Shown piece after piece: positions 1-7,504 of a DNA stretch of 16,196 nt. The DNA is taken from contig CALBSQ010000116.1 of assembly GCA_937967325.1 (NCBI GenBank), positions 1-16,196 of the forward strand. The letters are read 5' to 3'. The first letter of the stretch is position 1. Every line of letters begins with the position of its first letter. This stretch comes from an uncultured Chloroflexota bacterium (GTDB taxonomy: Bacteria; Chloroflexota; UBA4733). The position numbers were made by a program, and so were the translations under genes. The notes under the pieces were generated by a model that did no database searches, had not been told where the DNA came from, and saw nothing but the letters and a program-made list of their open reading frames with translations.

Positions 1-44
1 CACGCGTAAGATCGTCGGCAGCGTCAGATGTGTATAAGAGACAG
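1..44 (+). other. Illumina Nextera adapter and i5 index (artefact)
   Basis: Bases 12-44 match the 33-base Nextera Read-1 adapter, and 26-44 are the 19-base Tn5 mosaic end (AGATGTGTATAAGAGACAG). Bases 4-11 read GCGTAAGA, which I recall as Nextera i5 index N517/S517, and bases 1-3 (CAC) fit the end of the P5 tail. This is library sequence left on a read and assembled into the contig. Genomic sequence therefore begins at base 45, and nothing upstream of it should be used to interpret the first gene. Confidence 0.97.
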
Positions 45-73
45 GTATGATGGTCTGGGGAGAGCCATCGGCG

Positions 74-664
74 GTGGAAGAGCAAGCGTCGCGTCCCATT
101 ACGGTAACGCGGCGGACGCTGTATGGTCGGTTCGCCATCGGCCTCGGGGTCTGCGGCGCTGCCTTGATCGGCGTCGGCGTCTATGAGGGACTTTTCGCAG
201 GCAGCTCGGCGTCCGCCCTTGTTAGCGGACAACCACCGCTCGCCGGTCACCCCGCGCCATCGTTCACCCTGAGCGCTTTGGATGGAACGAAGCTCACGCT
301 GGCGTCCTTTCGTGGCCGCCCCGTGCTGCTGAACTTTTGGGCGACGTGGTGCGTGCCCTGCCGCACCGAGCTACCCGCGCTGCAGCGCTTCGCCCAAGAG
401 CAACAGGGACGCTGGGCCGTGTTGGGGGTCGACGAGCTGGAGGATCGCGGGGCCGTGACCAACTTCGCGCAGTCGCTCGATATCACCTACCCGCTGGCCA
501 CCGATACGGATGGCAGCGTCGGCCAGCGATACAACATCGGCGGTTTGCCCTCTACCTTCGCGGTCGACGCGCAAGGCATCATCCGCAAGGTACACCTGGG
601 TCCGCTCGGCAGCACCGACCTGCAGCAGATACTCCAGGAGATGCCATCAAACCCGAGAGGCTGA
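74..664 (+). CDS. TlpA/ResA-like membrane-anchored thiol-disulfide oxidoreductase
   Basis: This is a thioredoxin-fold protein of the TlpA/ResA/CcmG group, which reduces or exchanges disulfides outside the membrane, often for cytochrome c maturation. From the GTG at 74 it is 196 residues: a short basic N-terminus, one membrane segment at about 19-40, a linker, then the thioredoxin domain. The active site W-C-V-P-C is at 92-96, inside the typical NFWATWC strand, and the conserved cis-proline is in GGLPST (P159). The GTG at 74 is preferred because GGGGAGAG lies nine bases upstream. An in-frame ATG at 47 is possible, but its upstream DNA is adapter, so the true genomic context is missing. No cytochrome or Ccm gene lies nearby, so the partner protein is unknown. 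It converges on the radical SAM gene. Confidence 0.88.
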   Translation: MEEQASRPITVTRRTLYGRFAIGLGVCGAALIGVGVYEGLFAGSSASALVSGQPPLAGHPAPSFTLSALDGTKLTLASFRGRPVLLNFWATWCVPCRTELPALQRFAQEQQGRWAVLGVDELEDRGAVTNFAQSLDITYPLATDTDGSVGQRYNIGGLPSTFAVDAQGIIRKVHLGPLGSTDLQQILQEMPSNPRG

Positions 665-748
665 CGCCGATGCCTATGGGCAACGCCCTAGACCGTCGCA
701 TCGCCTATCGCTCAAGGGCCACCTAGGTTGCGAGACTCTTCCGGCTCG

Positions 749-2218
749 CTATCCGATGATGGGGTCGAGCGACAGGCTCTTCAGGTAAATCTCGGGATTG
801 ATCAGCTCCTGGAACTTGTTCTTGAAGGAGCGCAGGTCGTCCACCGTGATGATCTTGTCGCGGACGAGCTGCAGCATCCCGTTCATCTTCATGCCGGTCT
901 GCTGATACAACTGGGCGTACCGCTCGTAGAACCTTTCGATGGGCAGGCGGGTCGGCAAGACCGTGTGCAGGAAGTCGAAGTGGCGCGGATCCTTGCTGAC
1001 CAGCTTGTTCTCCATCACTTTGTAGAGGTCGGTTCCAGGTAATGGCGTGAGGATGGTGAACTGCGGGCACTCGATGTTGTAGGCGTTGACGAAGTCGGCC
1101 AGCCGGTCGAAGTCGTCCTCTTTCCAATCCGGATCCACGATTAAGGCTCCCCAGATCTTCACCCCGGCCTCGTGCAGGATCTTGATAGCGTCGGTGTTCA
1201 TGCTGGGCTTGCTGCCCTTGTTGAGCTTCTTGAGGGCCTCCTGGTCGATCGCCTCGATGCCCATCAGCACCATGTCCAGGCCCGCTTCGGCCAGCGCGTA
1301 GAACGACTCGGGGTTGGCGACGATGTCGGAGGCGCGGCATTGCGCCCAATAGCGCTTCTTGATACCCTCGGAGATGAGTCCGCGAGCGAGCTCCTGCGCC
1401 ACCGCCGGCTGCCGGAAGGCGAGATCGTCGATGAACGGCACGTACTTGCCGTCGACCTGCCGAATCTCCTCAATGGTGCGGGCCGCCGTCTCGGTCTTGT
1501 AATCGCCGCGATGGAACTTCCAGACGGAACAGAAATTGCAGCGAAAGGCGCAGCCGCGCGCCGACTCCATGGTCCAGGGATTCTTGTGATAGAGGAAGTA
1601 ATAGTTGTCGCGGTATTGTTGCACCAGGTCGCGCCGCGGTCGTGGCCGCTCCGTCATGTCCTCGGTCGGCGCCTTGTTGACGCGAAAGCGGTGCTTGTCT
1701 TCATCCCAGGAGAGGACGTGCTGGTTGCCCTCGCGGTAATACAGTCGCGGGATCTGCTTCACCTTCTCGCGATTGTGCTCGGCGATCGCCTGGATCAAGC
1801 TGCGAAAGCCCTGTTCCCCTTCCCCACAGATGAGGTAGTCCACCTCAGGGATGAAGAAATCGCTCGGCGAGAGGCTGGCGTGATGACCGCCGACGACGAC
1901 GACGATGTCCGGATTGTAGGTCTTGACGCGCCGCGCCGCGGCCCGCACGATCGGCACGTCGGCAGTGTAGCCGCAGGTGATGCCGACGATGCCGGCACGG
2001 GTGGCTGAGAGGCGACCTTCCAGATCCGGGTCGACGCGCATGTCGATGATGCTGACATCGACGAGGTCGTCCACGGCTCCGGCCAGAAACTCCAGACTCA
2101 GCGGCTCGACCATCACCGTTTCGTTGAAACCAACCAGATACTCGTTCTTCGGTTGAATGAGGAGCACGGGGCCGATACTGAGCCGTGGCGCTCTGAAAAT
2201 CGGGAGTGAAATAGCCAT
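749..2218 (-). CDS. B12-binding radical SAM enzyme, hopanoid-methylase-like
   Basis: This 489-residue protein has an N-terminal cobalamin-binding Rossmann domain (about 15-145, with GITCGYTADVP and VVVGGHHASLSP) followed by a radical SAM domain. The 4Fe-4S cysteines form C-x3-C-x2-C at 223, 227 and 230, and a TPLPGTDLY segment lies near residue 375. B12-dependent radical SAM enzymes of this layout methylate unreactive carbons or rearrange rings. The overall pattern reminds me of the hopanoid C-3 methylase HpnR, but many unnamed relatives share it and no hopanoid gene is visible here, so the substrate is left open. The ATG at 2218 is divergent from selD across only 67 bases, and the ribosome-binding site is weak (a G-run upstream). 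The class is confident; the specific reaction is not. Confidence 0.85.
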   Translation of the reverse strand: MAISLPIFRAPRLSIGPVLLIQPKNEYLVGFNETVMVEPLSLEFLAGAVDDLVDVSIIDMRVDPDLEGRLSATRAGIVGITCGYTADVPIVRAAARRVKTYNPDIVVVVGGHHASLSPSDFFIPEVDYLICGEGEQGFRSLIQAIAEHNREKVKQIPRLYYREGNQHVLSWDEDKHRFRVNKAPTEDMTERPRPRRDLVQQYRDNYYFLYHKNPWTMESARGCAFRCNFCSVWKFHRGDYKTETAARTIEEIRQVDGKYVPFIDDLAFRQPAVAQELARGLISEGIKKRYWAQCRASDIVANPESFYALAEAGLDMVLMGIEAIDQEALKKLNKGSKPSMNTDAIKILHEAGVKIWGALIVDPDWKEDDFDRLADFVNAYNIECPQFTILTPLPGTDLYKVMENKLVSKDPRHFDFLHTVLPTRLPIERFYERYAQLYQQTGMKMNGMLQLVRDKIITVDDLRSFKNKFQELINPEIYLKSLSLDPIIG

Positions 2219-2285
2219 GGTAGAAGATCCCCCCCCTTATTTATCGTTTACCGTATTCAGTCCAGCAGAACGTACTATATCAGGT
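2219..2285. promoter_or_regulatory. Divergent AT-rich promoter region between radical SAM gene and selD
   Basis: This 67-base spacer separates two divergent start codons and is clearly more AT-rich than the flanking genes. A TACTAT hexamer at 2273-2278 is the best -10-like sequence, but it lies only about seven bases before the selD ATG, so it would give an essentially leaderless selD mRNA. On the other strand TATAGT, covering nearly the same bases, could serve the radical SAM gene. No convincing -35 element was found for either direction. Confidence 0.35.
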
Positions 2286-3326
2286 ATGGACATTCGCGAA
2301 ACAGTACGGTTGACAACGCTGGCAAGTTGCGCGGGTTGAGCGTCGAAGCTGGGCCCTGAGGCCCTGGCGCACGTGTTGCGCCCTTTGACGCCCCATGTAC
2401 ACCCTGACCTGCTGGTCGGGCTGCATACTGCCGACGACGCTGCCGTCTATCGCCTGGATGCCGGTCGCGCCCTCGTGCAAACGTTGGACTTCTTTCCACC
2501 GGTTGTCGATGATCCCTACGACTATGGTCGCGTCGCGGCGGCGAATGCGATGAGCGATGTGTTTGCCATGGGCGGCGAGGTGTTGCTGGCGCTCAACGTG
2601 GCCGCCTTTCCTGACGACTTGCCGCTGGAGATCCTCACCGCGATTCTGGCCGGCGGGGCGGACATGGTGGCGCTGGCGGGCGGCGTCGTCGCCGGAGGCC
2701 ATACGGTGTCCGACCGCGAGCCCAAGTACGGTCTCTGCGTCACCGGCATCGTCGATCCTGCCGCCATCCTCCGCAAAGGTGGCGCCCAACCCGGCGACCG
2801 CTTGCTGCTGACCAAGCCGCTGGGAACCGGGGTCATCACGACGGCGTTGCGGAGTGGCGTGGCCGCCGGCGCGGACGTGGCGTCGGCTGTCGGCTCGATG
2901 ACCACACTCAACCTAACTGCTGGGCGGGCGGCGCGCGCCGCGGCCGTGCGTGCCTGCACGGACGTGACCGGCTTCGGCCTGGTTGGCCACGCCCACGAGA
3001 TGGCCACTGCCGGCGATGTCGGCTTTCGGGTCTCCTTGGGCCGCCTGCCACTGCTCCCCGGCGCGCGCCGCTACGCGGCGGCGGGAAATGTCCCCGGCGG
3101 CCTGCAGCGCAACCGCGAGTTCTATGGTCCGCGCGTCGCCGCGGAGGGGCGCCTCGATCCCGTGCTGCTGGACCTGGTGTACGATCCCGAAACGTCGGGC
3201 GGCCTCCTGGTGGCCGTGCCCCCTGCCAACCTTTTGGACTTCAGCGTGGCGCTCGACGCGGCCGGCCAGCCCTGGTGGGACATCGGCGTGGTGACTTCCG
3301 GGCGGGGAGTGTCGCTGGAGTCCTAG
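2286..3326 (+). CDS. selD: Selenide, water dikinase SelD, selenoprotein with in-frame TGA
   Basis: SelD makes selenophosphate from selenide and ATP, the selenium donor for selenocysteine and selenouridine. Read from the ATG at 2286, the protein starts MDIRETVRLTTLASCAG, reaches TGA at 2337-2339, and continues in the same frame as ASKLGPEALAHVL into the rest of SelD. The TGA is codon 18 and aligns exactly with catalytic Cys17 of E. coli SelD; the ATP-contacting Lys20 aligns with K21. With Sec the length is 346 residues, against 347 in E. coli. Other SelD landmarks follow: TADDAAVY (metal-binding Asp near 50-51), ANAMSDVFAMGG, LTKPLGTGV, TDVTGFGLVGHAHEM and DPETSGGLL. A caller that stops at TGA would start the gene at the GTG at 2373 and lose the catalytic residue. 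selA, selB and selC are not in the window. Confidence 0.93.
2337..2382 (+). promoter_or_regulatory. Sec codon TGA and candidate bacterial SECIS hairpins
   Basis: Bacterial SECIS elements sit just downstream of the UGA, inside the coding region. Two candidates are visible. The first has GGGCC at 2351-2355 pairing with GGCCC at 2360-2364 around the loop CUGA. The second has GGCGC at 2366-2370 pairing with GCGCC at 2378-2382 around the loop ACGUGUU. Both lie within the usual distance from UGA (loops beginning about 17 and 32 bases after it). Neither shows a perfect G in the first loop positions, so which one SelB uses is undecided. Confidence 0.5.
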
Positions 3327-3346
3327 CGCCGGCGAAGAGCCGGCGC
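3326..3346 (+). terminator. GC-rich hairpin at the selD stop codon
   Basis: GCGCCGGC at 3326-3333 pairs with GCCGGCGC at 3339-3346 around the loop GAAGA, beginning at the last base of the selD TAG codon. No T-run follows, so it is not a textbook intrinsic terminator. It may stabilise the selD 3' end or attenuate read-through into fabF. Confidence 0.4.
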
Positions 3347-3424
3347 GGTATGTCGCGTGGTTCGCGTACAATGCAGGAGATCGCTGGCCAGGCCTGGCGA
3401 CGTTGGAGATCGGGTGTAGGGCCG

Positions 3425-4660
3425 ATGCGTGAGGTGGTAGTCACAGGACTGGGAGCAGTGTCGCCCGTCGGACTCGACATTGCCGAGACCTGGCGAGCGG
3501 TTCTCGCTGGGGAATCCGGCATTGGGCCCATCACTCGCTTCGATCCAACCGGCTTCGACACGCGGTTTGCCGGCGAAGTCAAGGCATTCGATCCCCTGGA
3601 CTACATGGACCGAAAGCTAGCGCACCGATCCGACCGGTTCACGCAGTTTGCCGTCGTCGCGGCACTGCAGGCGGTCCAGGACGCGCAATTGACGGTGAAT
3701 CAGGAGAATCGCGACCGCGTCGGCGTCCTGATCGGCTCCGGCATTGGCGGACTAGAGTCGCTGAGCACGGCGGTTACGACCCTCAACGCCCGCGGTCCGC
3801 AACGAGTTTCGCCCCTGGCAGTGCCCATGTTCATTCCGGATATGGCCTCAGGCCAGGTATCAATTCTGCTCGGCGCCTACGGACCGAATTTCGCCACCGT
3901 CTCTGCCTGCTCCTCGTCGGCGCACGCGATCGGCGAGGCGGCCGAAATGATCCGTCGCGGCCAGGCGGACGTCATGGTAGCCGGTGGCAGCGAGGCGCCC
4001 GTCGTAGGCGTAGCGGTGGCCGCCTTCAATTCCATGCACGCGCTCTCTGTCCGCAACGACTGTCCGGCCACGGCGTCGCGTCCCTTCGATGCCACGCGCG
4101 ACGGGTTCGTGATTGCCGAAGGGGCAGCGGTGCTGATCCTGGAATCGGCCGAGTGGGCAGCGCGCCGGGGAGCGCGAGTCCTGGCCCGGTTGGCTGGTTA
4201 TGGCTCTACCGCCGACGCCTACCACATCACCGCGCCGGCGGTGCGCGGTCGAGGCGCCGCCCAGGCGATGCGCATGGCGATGGAGCAAGCGCGCATCGCG
4301 CCGCAGGACGTACAGTACATCAATGCCCACGGCACGGGAACCGACCAGAACGACAAGGCCGAGACCGAAGCGATGAAGGATGTCTTCGGCGAGCATGCTC
4401 GTCGACTGGCGATCAGCTCGACCAAGTCAATGACCGGCCACTCGCTCGGCGCTGCCGGAGCCATGGAATCGGCCTTTTGCATCCTCGCTATGCGTGATGG
4501 CATCTTGCCGCCAACGATGCATCTCCACCAGCCTGACGCTGATTGCGATCTGGACTACATCCCGAATGAGGCGCGACGACGCGCTGTCTCCATCACGATG
4601 TCCAACTCCTTCGGCTTCGGTGGGCACAACGTGAGCCTACTCTTTGCGACGAGTGACTGA
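3425..4660 (+). CDS. fabF: 3-oxoacyl-[acyl-carrier-protein] synthase II (FabF)
   Basis: FabF condenses malonyl-ACP with acyl-ACP in cytoplasmic fatty acid elongation. The ATG at 3425 gives 411 residues beginning MREVVVTGLGAVSPVG, the usual FabF start and length; longer in-frame starts at 3275 or 3371 add non-homologous sequence. The catalytic Cys is C162 in VSACSSSAHA. The two histidines are H302 in NAHGTGTDQND and H339 in KSMTGHSLGA, with K334 just before. All are offset by one from E. coli C163, H303, H340 and K335. The SNSFGFGGHN loop is at the C-terminus. The gene lies 98 bases after selD and overlaps rnc by 17 bases, which suggests translational coupling. No acpP or fabD lies beside it, so it is a partial version of the common acpP-fabF-rnc cluster. 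Confidence 0.95.
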   Translation: MREVVVTGLGAVSPVGLDIAETWRAVLAGESGIGPITRFDPTGFDTRFAGEVKAFDPLDYMDRKLAHRSDRFTQFAVVAALQAVQDAQLTVNQENRDRVGVLIGSGIGGLESLSTAVTTLNARGPQRVSPLAVPMFIPDMASGQVSILLGAYGPNFATVSACSSSAHAIGEAAEMIRRGQADVMVAGGSEAPVVGVAVAAFNSMHALSVRNDCPATASRPFDATRDGFVIAEGAAVLILESAEWAARRGARVLARLAGYGSTADAYHITAPAVRGRGAAQAMRMAMEQARIAPQDVQYINAHGTGTDQNDKAETEAMKDVFGEHARRLAISSTKSMTGHSLGAAGAMESAFCILAMRDGILPPTMHLHQPDADCDLDYIPNEARRRAVSITMSNSFGFGGHNVSLLFATSD

Positions 4661-5333
4661 CCCGGAGCTAGGTCGCGCGGCCACCGTGCTGCACCTGGAA
4701 TATGTGCAGCCCAACGTGCTTCGCCAGGCGCTGGTGGTTCGCTCGCCGCGCAAGGGATCCCCCGATCCTGCCGTCCGCGCTAAGGAGCGGTTTGAATATC
4801 TCGGTGATTCGGTGATCGACTTCCTGGTATCGGATCACCTGTTTTACGATCTGCCCGAGGCGTCGGAGGGCGTGCTGAGCGCCCTCCGCGCGGCACTGGT
4901 TTCCGCCTCCTCGCTGGCGGACATTGGCGAGCGCCTTGGTGTCGCGGCAGCGTTACGGATTGACGGCAACCCGACGCTAAGAGGTAGGTCGAGACTGCTC
5001 GCTTCGACCGTTGAAGCGCTGGTGGGAGCGATCTACTGTGAGGCCGGCATTGCCGCGGCGCGCGATTGGATCGGACCGCCGCTCTTCGCGGCTGCGGAGG
5101 AGTTGCTGGCAAGCGGCTATCTGCCCGCCAAGAGCCGCCTGCAAGAAGGCACTCAGGCCTTCGGGCGCGGAACCCCGCGGTACCAGGTGGTCGCGGTGTC
5201 CGGGCGCGAGCACGAGCGGACCTACGACGTGGAGGTGGAAGTGGAAGGTCAAGTGCTCGGGCGCGGCAGCGGACCATCCAGGCGCGCCGCCGAGCACGCC
5301 GCCGCGGCAGCCGCGCTGGACCGGCTACGCTGA
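4644..5333 (+). CDS. rnc: Ribonuclease III
   Basis: RNase III cleaves double-stranded RNA in rRNA and mRNA processing. The protein has 229 residues: an RNase III domain at about 12-155 and a double-stranded RNA-binding domain at about 160-229 (SRLQEGTQ, then GRGSGPSRRAAEHAAA). The signature ERFEYLGDS supplies E51 and D55 (E. coli E41 and D45), and VEAL supplies E124 (E. coli E117). The residue matching E. coli metal-ligand D114 is Ser121 (codon TCG at 5004), since the usual ADTVEAL reads ASTVEAL here. The TTG at 4644 gives a 17-base overlap with fabF; a GTG at 4653 is the alternative. Catalysis may be weakened or the metal site remodelled. The family assignment is secure; full activity is not. 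Confidence 0.93.
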   Translation: MRRVTDPELGRAATVLHLEYVQPNVLRQALVVRSPRKGSPDPAVRAKERFEYLGDSVIDFLVSDHLFYDLPEASEGVLSALRAALVSASSLADIGERLGVAAALRIDGNPTLRGRSRLLASTVEALVGAIYCEAGIAAARDWIGPPLFAAAEELLASGYLPAKSRLQEGTQAFGRGTPRYQVVAVSGREHERTYDVEVEVEGQVLGRGSGPSRRAAEHAAAAAALDRLR

Positions 5334-5449
5334 TGGGCCAGTCATGATGCACGATGGTATGCCGGGGAGACTGCTTCGCCCGACACTAGGACGCACACAT
5401 TGGCAAACTCCATTACAAGTAGCCCGCCAAGGATGGGTGCGCTGGAGCG

Positions 5450-6325
5450 GTGGAGGCCGTGGCCTGCTTTGTCACGACTGATGGCATTGCCATCCACTAT
5501 GAGCTGCGCGGCGAGGGGCCGCCACTGTACGTCTGCCACGGCGGACCAAACGGCACCTACGCCTACATGCCGGAAGACCTGTCGCCGCTAGAAGACCGCT
5601 TTACATTGATCTACCACGACTATCGCGGGAGCGGCGGCTCGCCGCCGGCGCCGCCCGACACGTACACCTTCGACCAGTTGGCGGACGATCTCGACCAGTT
5701 GCGACGCCACTTAGGCCACGACCGCATCACCGTCATGGCCCATTCGCTGGGCGGCATGGTCGCGCTCAGCCTCGTCGCGTGCCATCCTTCCGCGGTCGAG
5801 CGTCTGATTCTGGTCGCCGTATCACCGTGTACCGCGCCGCGGCTCCTGTTCCGCAGGACCTTGCACGCGCTGGGAGTGCGCCGGACTCTCAAGGCGCTCC
5901 GCAAGGCTTCCGCATACGCGCTGTTGTGGAGCTGGAAACCAGAGGGCCCGGCACGCCGGCTCGCGCGTTGGTCGATCGTCCAAACACTCCAAGAGGGGAT
6001 GCCGGCGCTGCGCGCCGAGGTGCGCCGAAAGCAACAGCGGGCCGCGGTTGAGGCAGACAACGCGCTCAGTCTGGAACGACAGGCGCGGGTAGCCGACTAC
6101 CTCACACTCCTTCCTTCGCTGGCCTGCCCGGTGCTCGTAGTCTGCGGCAGTCGGGATGCCGTGTTCGTCGCAGCGGCCGACGTATTCCGCCGCTACGTGC
6201 CGCATGCCCAGATCGTGGTGCTGCCGCGAGTCGGGCATCACCCGTTCATCGAAGCTCCGACCGAATTCCAGCGACTGATCTGGACGTTTGTTGGGATGCC
6301 CTCGCATGGGCAGCGTCCAACATAA
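5450..6325 (+). CDS. Alpha/beta hydrolase, proline iminopeptidase-like
   Basis: This is a 291-residue cytoplasmic alpha/beta-hydrolase-fold enzyme without a signal peptide. The oxyanion-hole motif HGGPNG is at 30-35, and HDYRGSG follows at 56-62. The nucleophile elbow A-H-S-L-G-G puts the catalytic serine at S99. The acid is probably D236 in GSRDAVF, and the base H263 or H264 in VGHHPFIE. The HGGP motif and small cap resemble proline iminopeptidases, but haloperoxidase- and lactonase-like relatives also carry it, so the substrate is not assigned. The GTG at 5450 has GGAG shortly upstream; a second GTG at 5459 is equally possible. It follows rnc after 116 bases with no clear promoter and converges on the SPASM radical SAM gene. 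Confidence 0.88.
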   Translation: MEAVACFVTTDGIAIHYELRGEGPPLYVCHGGPNGTYAYMPEDLSPLEDRFTLIYHDYRGSGGSPPAPPDTYTFDQLADDLDQLRRHLGHDRITVMAHSLGGMVALSLVACHPSAVERLILVAVSPCTAPRLLFRRTLHALGVRRTLKALRKASAYALLWSWKPEGPARRLARWSIVQTLQEGMPALRAEVRRKQQRAAVEADNALSLERQARVADYLTLLPSLACPVLVVCGSRDAVFVAAADVFRRYVPHAQIVVLPRVGHHPFIEAPTEFQRLIWTFVGMPSHGQRPT

Positions 6326-6407
6326 GTGGTGCATCCACGAAGTCATGGGAGCTTCCGGTGCCGGCGGACCCCGGCGAATAAATGACGCCGCTGGCGAATG
6401 CCGGGAT

Positions 6408-6466
6408 GGGCCCTCACCCCCGGCCCCTCGCCCGCCGAGCGGGCGAGGGGCCGGGGGTGAGGGCCC
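6408..6466. repeat. Perfect 28-bp inverted repeat with 3-base loop, CCCTCACCCC family
   Basis: The left arm (6408-6435) and right arm (6439-6466) are perfect reverse complements over 28 bases, separated by CGA. It lies between two convergent genes, 83 bases after the hydrolase stop and 31 bases from the radical SAM stop. Its left arm is related to the repeat at 16083-16196: 23 of 25 bases match between 6411-6435 and 16087-16111. A dispersed REP-like or MITE-like unit that may also act as a bidirectional terminator is the simplest reading. Confidence 0.9.
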
Positions 6467-6496
6467 GCCGCCACCGGAACTGGCCGGACGCATCAC

Positions 6497-7504
6497 TCAT
6501 GTGCTCCAGCGCGCGCCGCAGCCTTCGCAGCAGGTTGGCGGACGGCCGCTCAGGAACTGGCGGCGGAAGGTCCGGTAACGCTCCCCGTTCCAAATTTGGG
6601 TGAGCGGCTGCTCCAGCGCGTTCCCGAGCGTGAAAGGGGCCTGATCGCGGGCGACGAAGGGGACGAAGCAACAGGGCAGGACATCGCCGCGAGCGGTCAC
6701 GTAGCTGAGCATCCATGGCCGGTGGCACTGCTGCCAGGGGCGGTCAGCCGGCGCTCCGGACAAGCTGGCCAGCGGCTCGGTCGCTCCGGCGGCGGAGAAG
6801 GTGATGCCCAATTCCCGGCAGCGCGCCTCGCAGTGAGCGAGGAGCTGGACCTCCTGCTCCTGGAGCCGGCGATAGAGCGATTGCTCCTCCACCGCCAGAC
6901 CGCTCCCGAAGTACACCAGGCGCTGCACGTAGACCTCGGTGATGCCCATCTGCCCGGCCAGCTCGACCACGTCGGGCAGCTCCGGCAGATTCTCCTTCAT
7001 CGAGGTAAACCACAGCGAAATCCGTGGGAGCGTCGCGCCCAGCAGCCGCTTCGTCTCGACGAAGGCGGTCAGGTTGCGGACCACCTTGGCAAACGACGGC
7101 ACGCCGCGGATCTTGAGGTACGTCTCCGGCGTGCTGGCATCGAGAGAGGCTCGAAACTCGTCCAGGCCGGTCTCGACGAGCAGGTTCTGCCGCCGTGGTG
7201 TGAGCAGGATGGCATTGGAGTTGAATAAGACGTGGACTCCCCGTGCTTTCAGGTGGGAGATCATTCGCGGCAGGTGGGGATTAAGCAGCGGCTCGCCAAG
7301 GCCGTGCAGGACCGCTCGCTGCAAGTTCGGGGCCTGATCCACGATGCGCTGAAAGTCGTCAAAGGAGAGGTTGTGCGGGCTGCCGTTACCGAAAAAGGTG
7401 AGCGGACAGGTCGCGCAGAGCGAGTTGCAATAGTTGCTGACCTCGAGGTACAGCGTTCGCGGCAGGCCGTCTACCTTGACGTGGCGCAATGGCGCGTCAA
7501 TCAT
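6497..7504 (-). CDS. Radical SAM protein with SPASM domain
   Basis: This 335-residue protein has the radical SAM cluster motif C-x3-C-x2-C at C26, C30 and C33 (SNYCNSLCATC), and HGLGEPLLNP as the GGEP-like strand at 68-76. The SPASM domain holds C260, C278 and C279 (GDVLPCC) plus C325, C326 and C329 (CCEGCG), enough to bind auxiliary clusters. The family includes peptide-maturase and small-molecule enzymes; the substrate here is unknown. The ATG start at 7504 overlaps the stop of the upstream transferase gene by four bases (ATGA), so the two are translated together. No small precursor-peptide gene was recognised beside it, which argues against a simple RiPP system. It is the last gene of a three-gene unit with two glycosyltransferase-type enzymes. 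Confidence 0.9.
   Translation of the reverse strand: MIDAPLRHVKVDGLPRTLYLEVSNYCNSLCATCPLTFFGNGSPHNLSFDDFQRIVDQAPNLQRAVLHGLGEPLLNPHLPRMISHLKARGVHVLFNSNAILLTPRRQNLLVETGLDEFRASLDASTPETYLKIRGVPSFAKVVRNLTAFVETKRLLGATLPRISLWFTSMKENLPELPDVVELAGQMGITEVYVQRLVYFGSGLAVEEQSLYRRLQEQEVQLLAHCEARCRELGITFSAAGATEPLASLSGAPADRPWQQCHRPWMLSYVTARGDVLPCCFVPFVARDQAPFTLGNALEQPLTQIWNGERYRTFRRQFLSGRPPTCCEGCGARWST

Noticed and set aside
2337..2339. TGA in selD as a nonsense mutation or pseudogene
   Set aside because: The protein is intact on both sides, has normal length, and the TGA is at the one position where selenocysteine replaces cysteine in this family. Decay would not select that site.
3344..3372. TACAAT at 3367-3372 as a promoter for fabF
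   Set aside because: The expected -35 position reads CGCGGT, far from consensus, so transcription from upstream selD is as likely.
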